Positions 42,288 through 50,519 of a stretch of DNA of 64,000 bases are shown piece by piece. The stretch is taken from assembly GCA_937925635.1 (NCBI GenBank), contig CALALX010000084.1, forward strand, positions 1 through 64,000, read 5' to 3'. Within the stretch, counting starts at the first letter, position 1, and every line of letters begins with the position of its first letter. The stretch comes from an uncultured Caulobacter sp. GTDB taxonomy: Bacteria; Pseudomonadota; Alphaproteobacteria; Caulobacterales; Caulobacteraceae. Below the pieces are notes generated by a model. The model made no database searches, had not been told where the DNA came from, and saw only the letters and a program-made list of their open reading frames with translations. The translations under genes and the position numbers were made by a program.

Positions 42288-43120
42288 GTCGCGTCTCCAG
42301 ACTTCGAAACGGTGGGCGCGGGCCCGATCAGACGGCGCAGGCCGGCCGGATAGGCGCGCAGCAGGGACAGGTCGGGGACGTCGGCGTCGCCGGCCTCGAT
42401 CACGGAAAGCCGGATCTCCGCCGCGAGACCCGAGTGCTTGATGCAGGCAAGATAGGCGCTGTCGCTCCACACGCCGTGCTTGACGCGCTCGCCGTCGGGC
42501 GACAGCAGGACGATCAGATGCCCGACGGCGTCGGCGACCAAGCTCAGCTGCTGGCCGGGCCAGCGCTCGCCGATCAGGCCCCCGCCGTGCGAGTCGACGG
42601 TCAGAAAGGGCAGGCCGGTCGCCGCGCCATAGGTCAGGCCGGCGACGATGACGCCTCGCGCGGCCGCGGCGGTGAGTTCCGGAGTGAGCTCGGCGAGCGG
42701 CCCCGGGAAGGCGTCGAACAGCACCACCTCGCGCGCGGCGGCGATCATCGCCCGGGCCCGCTCATAGGTCTGGGCCGGGGTGCGCAGCTGGTAGATGCGG
42801 TCGTCGGCCATCGGCGCGCCGAGGCCGGCCAGCGCGGCCTGGGCGTCCTCGCGGCGGGCGTCGAAGCCGCGCTTCAGCCCGGCCAGAAGTTCCTCCGGCG
42901 GCGCGGCGCGGTGGGTCTTCGTATCCCCGTCGTCGACCAGGACCGCGCCCTTCTGCGCGAGGACCGACAGCGCCTGGTAGGTGTTGGCCGGCGCCTTGCC
43001 GATCGCCTGGGCCAGGCGATAGCCGGTCGCCGGCCCGCCCCGCAGCAGTTCGCAGTAGATGCGCGCTTCGGTCTCTGTGAAGCCGAGGGCGGCAAGCGCC
43101 TCTTCAGGATTAGTAGTCAT
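42284..43120 (-). CDS. TrmB family transcriptional regulator
   Basis: A 278-residue regulator. Residues 5-70 form a winged helix-turn-helix of the TrmB type: EALAALGFTETEARIYCELLRGGPATGYRLAQAIGKAPANTYQALSVLAQKGAVLVDDGDTKTHRAAPPEEL. A second domain of ~200 residues has LRTPAQTYERARAMIAAAREVVLFDAFPGPLAEL, resembling the TrmB effector-binding or phospholipase D-like sensor region. TrmB proteins are best known from archaea, where many sense sugars; the ligand here is unknown. A 9-bp palindrome covers its own start codon, suggesting autorepression. It leads the operon with the aspartyl protease. Confidence 0.88.
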   Translation of the reverse strand: MTTNPEEALAALGFTETEARIYCELLRGGPATGYRLAQAIGKAPANTYQALSVLAQKGAVLVDDGDTKTHRAAPPEELLAGLKRGFDARREDAQAALAGLGAPMADDRIYQLRTPAQTYERARAMIAAAREVVLFDAFPGPLAELTPELTAAAARGVIVAGLTYGAATGLPFLTVDSHGGGLIGERWPGQQLSLVADAVGHLIVLLSPDGERVKHGVWSDSAYLACIKHSGLAAEIRLSVIEAGDADVPDLSLLRAYPAGLRRLIGPAPTVSKSGDAT

Positions 43121-43133
43121 GGCTACTACTAAT
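43109..43133. promoter_or_regulatory. Palindromic operator over the TrmB start codon
   Basis: ATTAGTAGT (43109-43117) and ACTACTAAT (43125-43133) are perfect 9-bp inverted arms with a 7-bp spacer that contains the gene's own ATG (43118-43120). It is AT-rich in a very GC-rich genome. Binding there would block transcription or translation, so autoregulation is the simplest reading. Confidence 0.75.
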
Positions 43134-43269
43134 GACGGTCGAGCGCCCGGAGTCGAATGAAATCGCGGTAAGGGTCGCCGGACTCGATTTTTCCGCCCAC
43201 CCGTGTCGAAACTCGCGGAGCCCGACCGTCTCTCAGCCAGGACGGCGCAGGGGCGCCCGGGAGACCGAC

Positions 43270-43620
43270 ATGCAGTACATGCTTCTGATCTACGAGCCGG
43301 AGGAACACTACGCCAACGCCAGCGAGGCCTTCCTGACCGAGATCGTCGGCAAGCACATGGCCCTGTCAGCCGAGCTTCGCGAGAAGGGCCTGCTGATCGG
43401 CGGCGACGGTCTGCAAGGCGTGGAGACGGCGACCACGGTGGTCACGGACTCCGGCGGCGTCCAGAGCCTGCACGACGGGCCCTTCGCCGAGACCCGCGAG
43501 CAGCTGGGCGGCTACTACCTCATCGATGTCCCTGATCTCGACGCGGCGCTCGCCTGGGCCAGACGGATGCCCGTGGTCCCGGGCGGCAAGGTCGAGGTCC
43601 GGCCGGTGATGATCTACTAG
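43270..43620 (+). CDS. YciI-family (DGPF-domain) protein
   Basis: A 116-residue single-domain protein of the YCII/DGPF family: MQYMLLIYEPEEHY..., then LREKGLLIGGDGLQGVETATTVVTDSGGVQSLHDGPFAETREQLGGYYLIDVPDLDAALAWARRMP, with the family HDGPFAETRE signature. The reaction is not established. It sits 16 bp upstream of an ECF sigma factor gene; the DGPF/ECF42 pairing is a known and widespread genomic association, so it is probably part of the same regulatory or stress module. Confidence 0.93.
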   Translation: MQYMLLIYEPEEHYANASEAFLTEIVGKHMALSAELREKGLLIGGDGLQGVETATTVVTDSGGVQSLHDGPFAETREQLGGYYLIDVPDLDAALAWARRMPVVPGGKVEVRPVMIY

Positions 43621-43636
43621 GCATGGACGCGCCTGC

Positions 43637-44857
43637 ATGAACTTTGGCGCGGCGATCGCGGGCGCGCGAGGCCGGGTGGTCGCCGCCCTGGCCGCGCGAT
43701 TCCGCGACCTGGATCTCGCCGAGGAGGCCTTCTCGGAGGCTTCGCTCTCGGCGCTGACCGCCTGGCCGTCCGATCCGCCGCGAGACCCCGCCGCCTGGCT
43801 GTGGCGCGCGGCCCTGCGCAGGGCGGTGGACGCCAGGCGACGGACCCGGACCCGCGAGAACGCCGTCCATGACGCGCCGCCGCCCGAGCCGACGCCGGAG
43901 GACCTGGCCATGCTGGCCGACCAGCCCATTCCCGACGAGCGCCTGCGGCTGATCTTCGTCTGCTGCCACCCGGCGCTGGCGCTGGAGTCGCGTGCGGCGC
44001 TGACGCTGAAGGTGGTCTGCGGCCTATCGACGGAACGGCTGGCGCGCGCCTTCCTGGTCGGCGAGAGCGCCATGCTGCAGCGGATCACCCGGGCGAAGAA
44101 GAAGATCGCCGCCGCCGCCGTGCCGTTTGAGGTTCCGGCGCGCGCCGCCTGGCCCGAGCGGCTGGAGGCGGTGCTGGCCACGCTGGAGATCGCCTACGCC
44201 CAGGCCTATGAGGACGCTGCTCTGGCCGGAGACTGCGCCGACTTCGCGGCCGAGGTGCTGCGGCTGTCGGGCCTGTTGGCCGAGCTGGTCCCCGATGACC
44301 CCGAAGTGCTGGGCCTGGCGGCGCTCGTCCGCTTCGCCGAGGCGCGGCGACCGGCGCGGCTGGACGACGGCGGCGCGATGGCCCCGATCAGCGAGCAGGA
44401 CGTCGCCGCATGGAACGATCGTCTGATCGCCGAGGGCGCGCGCCGGCTCGATCGCGCGGCGCGCGAAAAAGGTACGGGCCCGTATCGGATGATGGCGGCC
44501 ATCCACGCGGCCCACCTCTCGCGCCGGGAGAGCGGCGCCACGCCGTGGCCGGCCATCGCGACCCTCTACGATGCGCTCGTCCTGCTGCGGCCGGGGCCGG
44601 TCACCGCGGTCAACCGCGCGGTGGCGATCGGCGAGGCCCACGGACCGCAGGCGGGGCTGGCCGCGCTCGCAGCGATCCCCGCCGGCCGCGATCTGTCGCG
44701 CTGGCTGCCCTGGCAAGTCGCCCGCGCCGGGCTGAATGACCGCGCCGGCCGCCGCGCGGAAGCCCTCGCCGCCTACGACGCCGCCCTGGCGCTCGATCCC
44801 CCGCCGGCCGAGCGGCTGTATCTGGCGCGGAAGCGGGCCGAGATCGCTGCCCCGTAG
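43637..44857 (+). CDS. ECF42-type RNA polymerase sigma factor
   Basis: A 406-residue ECF sigma factor with a long C-terminal extension, the ECF42 pattern. Region 2 is AALAARFRDLDLAEEAFSEASLSAL and region 4 is IFVCCHPALALESRAALTLKVVCGLSTERLARAFLVGESAMLQRITRAKKKIA. The extension (about 200 residues, TPR-like) includes the ECF42 segment RLDDGGAMAPISEQDVAAWN, which in other members reads with a DQDRS-W core; here it is the variant SEQDVAAW. There is no anti-sigma gene; the extension is thought to regulate activity. It forms a pair with the YciI gene. Confidence 0.9.
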   Translation: MNFGAAIAGARGRVVAALAARFRDLDLAEEAFSEASLSALTAWPSDPPRDPAAWLWRAALRRAVDARRRTRTRENAVHDAPPPEPTPEDLAMLADQPIPDERLRLIFVCCHPALALESRAALTLKVVCGLSTERLARAFLVGESAMLQRITRAKKKIAAAAVPFEVPARAAWPERLEAVLATLEIAYAQAYEDAALAGDCADFAAEVLRLSGLLAELVPDDPEVLGLAALVRFAEARRPARLDDGGAMAPISEQDVAAWNDRLIAEGARRLDRAAREKGTGPYRMMAAIHAAHLSRRESGATPWPAIATLYDALVLLRPGPVTAVNRAVAIGEAHGPQAGLAALAAIPAGRDLSRWLPWQVARAGLNDRAGRRAEALAAYDAALALDPPPAERLYLARKRAEIAAP

Positions 44858-44865
44858 CGACCCAC

Positions 44866-44902
44866 CGCCGTCATCCTCGCGACGAGCGCCAGGATGACGG
44901 CG
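44866..44902. repeat. 12-bp stem hairpin after ECF42 gene
   Basis: CGCCGTCATCCT (44866-44877) and AGGATGACGGCG (44891-44902) pair perfectly across a 13-nt loop. Positioned 8 bp after the ECF42 stop and facing the SPFH gene end. The core GTCATCC is shared with family B and C repeats. It may act as a terminator, though it lacks a T tract. Confidence 0.7.
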
Positions 44903-44913
44903 AAAGGGAGCGC

Positions 44914-45771
44914 TCAGCGCCGCTCCTGCAGGTTGATGAACGGCGCGCCGGCGGCGCCGGTGACCTGGGGCAGCTTGCCGTCCCACTTTTCGACGGCCTT
45001 CAGCTCGACGTAGCGGGGGTTGGCGGCCAGCGCCTCGTTGATGATCCGGATCGACTCGGCCTGGCCGCGGGCCGCGGCGATCGCCGCCTCAGCCTGGGCC
45101 TGCGCCTTGGCGACCTGGGCGCGGGCGGTCAGGGTCTCCTGCTCGGTCTTGGTCTTGGCCTGGATCGCCTGGAGGATGATCTCCGGATAGCGGATGGTGC
45201 CGATCCACTCGAGCTGGGTGATCTGGACTCCGTGACGGGCCCATTTGGTCGAGACCCGCGCCAGCGCCCGTTGGATCACCAACTGGCGACCGCCGGAGTA
45301 CAGCTGGTCGACGCTGACCCGCTCGGTCTCCGCCGCGATGGCCGAGCGCACATCGTTGCGGATCGGTCCGTCGAGCAACTGGTCGAAGGTCAGTCGATAG
45401 GTTTCGTAGAGCTTCGGCGCCGAGGCCGGGTTGACCTGCAGGGTGATGGCCACATCGGCGGTCATGGGCAGGCCGGTATTGTCCGCGAACGAGATTTCCT
45501 CATTCTCGGGCCCACGCTCGTCGGGCTCGCGGGTGTAGCTGTAGGTTCGCTGGATCACGGGGTACTCGACGATACGCTCGCCGATGAACTTGAAGTGCCA
45601 GCCGGAGCTGAGCGGCTGGGCATCGACGCCCGCGCCGCCGCCGAGCGTCCGGATCTTCACCCCGACGTTGCCGGGCTCGACGGTCTTGCCGCAGCTGACG
45701 ACGCCGAACAGCAGTAGTCCGAGCACGACGACGACAGCGAACCCGCGGCCGAAGATTTTGATGTTCTGCAT
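44914..45771 (-). CDS. SPFH/prohibitin family membrane protein
   Basis: A 285-residue protein: an N-terminal membrane helix (about 8-26) ending in SCG, a possible lipidation Cys at C27. Then an SPFH (prohibitin/stomatin/HflC) domain (VEPGNVGVKIRTLGG, SSGWHFKFIGERIVEYPVIQRTYSYTRE, AVDVAITLQVN-type strand, LTFDQLLDGPIRNDVRSAIAAE) and a coiled-coil tail rich in Ala/Gln/Glu (TEQETLTARAQVAKAQAQAEAAIAAARGQAESIRI). SPFH proteins scaffold membrane microdomains or regulate proteases. No partner protease gene is adjacent. Confidence 0.9.
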   Translation of the reverse strand: MQNIKIFGRGFAVVVVLGLLLFGVVSCGKTVEPGNVGVKIRTLGGGAGVDAQPLSSGWHFKFIGERIVEYPVIQRTYSYTREPDERGPENEEISFADNTGLPMTADVAITLQVNPASAPKLYETYRLTFDQLLDGPIRNDVRSAIAAETERVSVDQLYSGGRQLVIQRALARVSTKWARHGVQITQLEWIGTIRYPEIILQAIQAKTKTEQETLTARAQVAKAQAQAEAAIAAARGQAESIRIINEALAANPRYVELKAVEKWDGKLPQVTGAAGAPFINLQERR

Positions 45772-45871
45772 CGAACCACCCTCCGTAGACTCGGCGGATG
45801 GTGAGGCGACTCGCCCAAAGCGTCAGCATTGATGCTTGGCGCCAGGCGGGACGGCGCCTGATAACGCGGCC

Positions 45872-47662
45872 ATGGATGGAAACACCGCCCTTTCGACCGC
45901 GCCCTTCCGGGACGCCCGCTACGCCCCGCGTCGCCTGGACATCGAGCGCCGCGAGGACGGCAGCCTGGTGTTGGCCAATCCGACGCCCTACGCAACCGAG
46001 TTCCTGACCACCCTGCAAGCGCTGGATCGCTGGAGCGCCGCGGCGCCGGACCGCGTCTGGCTGGCCGAGCGGGCGGGCGAGGGCTGGCGGACCGTCACCT
46101 ACGCCCAGGGCGCGGCCATGGTCGCCGCCGTCGCCGGCGGGCTGAAGGGCCTGGGATTGAAGCGCGGCGACTGCCTGCTGATCCTGGCCCGCAACGGGGT
46201 CGACCACGCGCTGATCTCCTACGCCGCCATGAGCCAGGCCGTGGCCGTGGCGCCGGTCTCGCCGCAGTACGGCCTCGCGGGCGCGGACCTGTCGCGGCTG
46301 GCCTACGCCTGCGGCGTGCTGAAGCCGGACGCGGTCTACACCGATGACGCGGTTGCCTTCGCCGGAGCGCTGGAGGCGGAGTTCCTGAAGGGCCTGCCGG
46401 TGGTGGCCAGCGCCAACGCGCGGCCGGTCGACATGACCTTCGACAGTCTGCTCTCGGCGCCGGCCGCCCCCGCGATCGCGCAGCCGGACGACATCGCCAA
46501 GCTGCTGCTGACCTCGGGTTCGACCGGACGGCCGAAGGCGGTGATCGGCCTGCACCGCAACATCTCGATCAACGCCGCCCAGATCGCCGCCTGCTTCGAC
46601 GACCCGGACCCGCCGGTGGTCGTCAACGCCGCGCCCTGGAGCCACAGCCTGGGCGCCAACGCCATCCTGCACATGGTGCTGCACCGGGGCGGCACGCTCT
46701 ACATCGACGCCGGCCAGCCGACGCCGGCGAAGATGGGCGAGACGATCCGCAACCTGCGCGAGGTCGCCCCGACCTATCACAACATGGTCCCGGCCGGCTG
46801 GGGCCTGTTCGTCTCCGAGCTGGAGAAGGACGACGACCTCGCCCGCACCTTCTTCTCGCGCGTGCGGGTGCTGCAGTACGGCGGCGCCTCGATCGCCCAG
46901 AGCATCATCGATCGGGTGCAGGCCGTTGCCATCCGCCTGACCGGAGAGCGCATCACCTTCGCCACCGGCTACGGCTCGACCGAGACCGGCCCGACCGCCT
47001 GCAACATTCACTGGTTGAACGGCCGAGGCGGCATGATCGGCCTGCCGGTGCCGGGCACGGCGGTGAAGCTGGTCCCGGCGGGCGAGAAGTTCGAGATCCG
47101 GGTCAAGGGCCCGCAGGTGTCGCCCGGCTATCTCGGCGAGCCGGAGCTGTCGGCCCAGGCGTTCGACGAGGAGGGCTTCTACCGCCTCGGCGACGCCGCC
47201 CGCGCCATCGACCCGGCCGACCCGGAAGCGGGCCTGATGTTCGATGGCCGCCTGGTCGAGAACTTCAAGCTGGCCAGCGGCACCTTCGTCGCCGCCGGCG
47301 CGCTGCGCGTCGCGGCCGTCTCAGCCATCGGCGGCGCGGTCAGCGACGCAGTCGTCTGCGGCGAGGGGCAGGAGGGCGTCGGCCTGATGCTGTTCCTCGA
47401 CCCCGCCGGCGCCGCGAAGCTGGGCTCGCCGGAGGCCGTCCGCGCCGCGATCCGCGACGGGCTGGAGCGCATGAACGCCGCGGCCAAGGGCGGCGGCGGG
47501 AAGGTCGCCCGCGCCCTGATCCTCGACGGCGCCCCCGACGCCGCCAGCGGCGAGCTGACCGACAAGGGCTACATCAACCAGGCCATGGCGCGGGACCGCC
47601 GGCCTGCCGAGCTGGCGCGCTTGTTCGCGGCGGAGCCGGACGAAGGGGTGCTGAGGTTCTAG
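45872..47662 (+). CDS. fcs: AMP-dependent ligase, feruloyl-CoA synthase type
   Basis: A 596-residue adenylate-forming CoA ligase. The ATP motif is LLLTSGSTGRPKAVIG (about 208-223 in this numbering), with RVLQYGGASIA, YGSTETGPTACNIHWLNGRGGMIGLPVPGTAVKLVP, and the C-terminal GLMFDGRLVENFKLASGTFVAAGALR. The N-terminal sequence (DIERREDGSLVLANP.., RNGVDHALISYAAMSQAVAVAPVSPQYGL) matches the feruloyl-CoA synthase group, which activates hydroxycinnamates such as ferulate. Exact aromatic substrate is an inference. No feruloyl-CoA hydratase/lyase is adjacent; the enoyl-CoA hydratase at 55.2 kb is of a different type. Confidence 0.85.
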   Translation: MDGNTALSTAPFRDARYAPRRLDIERREDGSLVLANPTPYATEFLTTLQALDRWSAAAPDRVWLAERAGEGWRTVTYAQGAAMVAAVAGGLKGLGLKRGDCLLILARNGVDHALISYAAMSQAVAVAPVSPQYGLAGADLSRLAYACGVLKPDAVYTDDAVAFAGALEAEFLKGLPVVASANARPVDMTFDSLLSAPAAPAIAQPDDIAKLLLTSGSTGRPKAVIGLHRNISINAAQIAACFDDPDPPVVVNAAPWSHSLGANAILHMVLHRGGTLYIDAGQPTPAKMGETIRNLREVAPTYHNMVPAGWGLFVSELEKDDDLARTFFSRVRVLQYGGASIAQSIIDRVQAVAIRLTGERITFATGYGSTETGPTACNIHWLNGRGGMIGLPVPGTAVKLVPAGEKFEIRVKGPQVSPGYLGEPELSAQAFDEEGFYRLGDAARAIDPADPEAGLMFDGRLVENFKLASGTFVAAGALRVAAVSAIGGAVSDAVVCGEGQEGVGLMLFLDPAGAAKLGSPEAVRAAIRDGLERMNAAAKGGGGKVARALILDGAPDAASGELTDKGYINQAMARDRRPAELARLFAAEPDEGVLRF

Positions 47663-47671
47663 ATCGGCCGA

Positions 47672-47755
47672 GGACATGTACCGTCTTCGGTACGTGTCCC
47701 CAGCAGCGTGAAGCGCCAGAAGCGGCAGGGGACACGCACTGAAGTGCATGTCCCC
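47672..47755. repeat. Tandem pair of family F hairpins
   Basis: First hairpin 47672-47701 (GGACATGTACCG, tetraloop, CGGTACGTGTCCCC) and second 47728-47755 (GGGGACACGCACT, 2-nt loop, AGTGCATGTCCCC). Both share the GGGGACA.G core with the pair at 11958-12112. They lie directly after the ligase stop and may stabilise or end its transcript. Confidence 0.8.
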
Positions 47756-47808
47756 CGTCAGAGGCGAACCCCTTTCCCGGAGGCCGCGCTCGCCGCTAAC
47801 ATCTCCCC

Positions 47809-48237
47809 ATGAAGGCCGCTCCGCTCTTCGCTACCGCGCTGCTCGCCGCCGCCACGCTCGGCCTCGGCGCCTCCGTGGCGCAGGAGCCTCCGGTCGGGGT
47901 CGCGGTCTGGGAGCAGCTGCCGACGCAGGACCAGATCTTCGAGGCCATCCTCAGCCATCCGCCGTGCGGCCCGGACGGGACCTACACCGACGGCATGGCC
48001 ATGGTGGAGTGCCGGCTCGGCGAGGACGGGCGGCTGAACGCATGCAAGGTGGTGCGCGAGTCTCCCGAGGGGTGCCACTTCGGCAAGATCGCGCTTCAGG
48101 CTTCGCGCTACTTCAAGGCCGCCGGAACCTTGCCGGACGGCAGGCCGCTGAAGCCGGGCACGCGCATGTTCGTGCCGATGGCCTTCAAGGCGCCGCCGCC
48201 GGACATGCTGCCGCCGACCACCGCGGCGATGCCCTAA
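47809..48237 (+). CDS. Exported protein with TonB-C-like domain
   Basis: A 142-residue exported protein with a signal peptide (MKAAPLFATALLAAATLGLGASVAQ). The mature domain, GTYTDGMAMVECRLGEDGRLNACKVVRESPEGCHFGKIALQASRYFKAA, follows the TonB C-terminal pattern (VxxxV.dG.v.....s...gf...Al...r.f..). It contains four cysteines that may form two disulfides. Unlike a TonB it has no N-terminal proline spacer, so it is a small periplasmic protein of unknown role rather than an energy transducer. Confidence 0.7.
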   Translation: MKAAPLFATALLAAATLGLGASVAQEPPVGVAVWEQLPTQDQIFEAILSHPPCGPDGTYTDGMAMVECRLGEDGRLNACKVVRESPEGCHFGKIALQASRYFKAAGTLPDGRPLKPGTRMFVPMAFKAPPPDMLPPTTAAMP

Positions 48238-48917
48238 CCCCCGAGCACGCGCTCCTTCGCCGCCGTCTCCCGCCAGTGCTCTATCGCGCCGGCCGCGCCG
48301 ACGGCGATCAGCATCTGACCGCCGTAGTAGGGAACCCAGACCGCCAGGCCGGTGAGAAAGGTGTCCGCCAGCGGCCCCATCTTGGCGAAGATCACCAGGT
48401 CGCTGGCCAGGAACATCAACGCGCCGATGCCGACCGTGAACCGCGGGAAGCGGCTGGTCCAGGCGGTCGCCGCCATCAGCGACAGGCCGAGCGTGTAGAA
48501 GGCCACCCCGGGCGCCCCCGCCCGGTCCGCCGGCAGCATGAAGGCGACGAAGACCGTCGCCGGGACCAGCAGCACGGCCAGCGCCAGCTGGCTTTTCTGG
48601 ATCACCTGGCGACGGTTGCGCAGATAGAGGCCGATGGCCACGCAATGGCCGATCAGGAAGGCCACCGCGCCGGTGATGAAGTGAATGCCCAGCAGCACGT
48701 CGCCCAGGGTTCCGAGCGTCATCACGGCGGCCAGCAGCCAACCATTGAGGTCCCTGGCCCGCAGCGCCGCGTAGACCGCCAGCAAGCCGACGCCGAGGCC
48801 CTTCCAGGTCAGGCTGGCGGCCTGGGACAGGTCGGCGTTCCAGCTGTAGATGTAGCTGACGCCGGCCAACACCGACCCGAGCAGGGCCGCGCGGGCCCAC
48901 TGGTCACGCATGGTCAT
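48234..48917 (-). CDS. YhhN-family (lysoplasmalogenase/TMEM86-like) membrane protein
   Basis: A 227-residue protein with about eight membrane helices of the YhhN/TMEM86 family. Landmarks are YSWNADL, LKGLGV-like KGLGVGLLAVYAALRAR, TLGDVLLGIHFITGAVAFLIGH, and GIGALMFLASDLVIFAKMG. Some eukaryotic members hydrolyse lysoplasmalogens; in bacteria the role is not settled. I start at 48917 because a GGGGGGA site lies just upstream. It is convergent with the TonB-C-like gene (4-bp overlap). Confidence 0.88.
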   Translation of the reverse strand: MTMRDQWARAALLGSVLAGVSYIYSWNADLSQAASLTWKGLGVGLLAVYAALRARDLNGWLLAAVMTLGTLGDVLLGIHFITGAVAFLIGHCVAIGLYLRNRRQVIQKSQLALAVLLVPATVFVAFMLPADRAGAPGVAFYTLGLSLMAATAWTSRFPRFTVGIGALMFLASDLVIFAKMGPLADTFLTGLAVWVPYYGGQMLIAVGAAGAIEHWRETAAKERVLGG

Positions 48918-49061
48918 GATGGTCCCCCCTTTTCCCGTCCCTGACTTGCCTGCTTTGTCGACGGGAGAAAAGGCCCGTGGCCGTCGCGCCGGGTTGGCCT
49001 GGATCAATCCGTCCGACGGATGAGAAGGCTAGCATGCCTCCGAGCATTCGGAGTGGACGGC

Positions 49062-50450
49062 ATGGACCAGCTGATCGACGACCTGCGGGAGAGGCTCGCG
49101 CCGGGAGGCGTGCTGACGGGCGATGCGGCGGCCGCCTATCCCCGTGGGCCCTGGACGCGGCTGGGCGAGCCGCTGGCCATCCTGCGTCCGACCTCCACCG
49201 CGGAGGTCGCCGCCATTCTCCGGCTGGCGTCCGCCGCCGGCGTCCCGGTCACGCCCTGGGGCGGACGCACTGGCCTGGTGGACGGCTGCCTCGCCGACGG
49301 GAGCCTGGCGCTGTCCCTGGAGCGGATGGCGGCCATCGAGGCGATCGACCCGACCGCCGGGACGATCACCGTTCAGGCCGGCTGCGTCCTGCAGACCGCC
49401 TGTGAAGCGGCGGAGGCGGCGGGCCTGTTCCTGCCCCTGGACCTGGGCGCGAGGGGATCGGCGACCATCGGCGGCGTCATCTCGACCAACGCCGGCGGCA
49501 ACCGCGTTCTGCGCTACGGGATGACCCGGGACATGGTGCTGGGCGTGGAGGCGGTGCTGGCCGACGGCTCCGTCATCTCGGCCATGCGGCCGCTCATGAA
49601 GAACAACACCGGCTACGACCTCAAGCAGCTGTTCATCGGCTCGGAGGGAACCCTGGGCGTGGTGACCCGGGCCATCCTGCGGCTGCGGCCGGCGCCGGTG
49701 AGCCAGGACACCGCCTTCATCGGCGTCGCCTCCTTCGACGGCGTGGTTCGGCTCCTCCGGCGGCTGGAGCGCCGACTCGGCGGGGCGATGTCCGCCTTCG
49801 AGGTGATGTGGGCCGATTTCCACGATCTGGTCACCACGCCGCCCGCGCGGGGTCGCTCGCCGCTGTTCGGCCGGCACCGGTTTTATGTGCTGGTCGAAAG
49901 CCTCGGCGGCGACGCTGCGGCCGACGCCGCGCGGTTCGAGGCGGCGCTCTCCGAGGCGCTCGACGACGGCGAGGTCGAGGACGCGGCGATCGCGCGCTCC
50001 GGCGCCGAGCGGGCCGCCATGTGGGCCCTGAGGGATGACGTCGGCCAGACCAGTCGAGACGGTCCGATCATCGCTTTCGACGTCAGCCTGCCAATCGCGG
50101 CCATGGAAGCCTATGTTGACGAGGTGCAGGCCGCCTACGCCGCCCTGTGGCCTCGGTTCGGCCGACCCTGGGTCTTCGGCCACCTGGGGGACGGCAATCT
50201 GCACATCCTCGCCCGGATCCAGGAGGGCGCCACCCTGGCCGACCGGCACGCCCTGGAGGAATTGGTCTACCGTCCCCTGCAGGCGCTCGGCGGATCGATC
50301 TCCGCCGAACACGGCGTCGGCCTGACCAAACGCGAATGGTTGCCCCTGTGCCGCTCGGACGAGGAGCTGGCCCTGATGGAGCGGCTCAAGGCGGCCCTCG
50401 ATCCGGCGGGCATTCTCAACCCCGGCAAGGTGGTCGACCTCGCCCGCTGA
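49062..50450 (+). CDS. FAD-binding oxidoreductase (GlcD / D-2-hydroxyacid dehydrogenase type)
   Basis: A 462-residue flavoprotein with an FAD-binding-4 domain (AVLRPTSTAEVAAIL, VTPWGGRTGLVDG, GCVLQTACEAAE, DLGARGSATIGGVISTNAGGNRVLRYGMTRDMVLGVEAVLADG) and a FAD-oxidase C domain (FGHLGDGNLHI, GGSISAEHGVGLTKREWLPLCRSDEELALMERLKAALDPAGILNPGK). Family members oxidise D-lactate, glycolate, D-2-hydroxyglutarate and similar acids to 2-keto acids. It is followed after 69 bp by a TPP-dependent decarboxylase-like gene, suggesting a two-step pathway. Start at 49062 (MDQLIDDLRERL) chosen by homology. Confidence 0.9.
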   Translation: MDQLIDDLRERLAPGGVLTGDAAAAYPRGPWTRLGEPLAILRPTSTAEVAAILRLASAAGVPVTPWGGRTGLVDGCLADGSLALSLERMAAIEAIDPTAGTITVQAGCVLQTACEAAEAAGLFLPLDLGARGSATIGGVISTNAGGNRVLRYGMTRDMVLGVEAVLADGSVISAMRPLMKNNTGYDLKQLFIGSEGTLGVVTRAILRLRPAPVSQDTAFIGVASFDGVVRLLRRLERRLGGAMSAFEVMWADFHDLVTTPPARGRSPLFGRHRFYVLVESLGGDAAADAARFEAALSEALDDGEVEDAAIARSGAERAAMWALRDDVGQTSRDGPIIAFDVSLPIAAMEAYVDEVQAAYAALWPRFGRPWVFGHLGDGNLHILARIQEGATLADRHALEELVYRPLQALGGSISAEHGVGLTKREWLPLCRSDEELALMERLKAALDPAGILNPGKVVDLAR

Positions 50451-50519
50451 CGCTCGACCGTTGGCGCGGGCCGCGAAATGGTGGAAGGGAGGGGCGATCG
50501 CCCCGCACTGGAGAAGACG

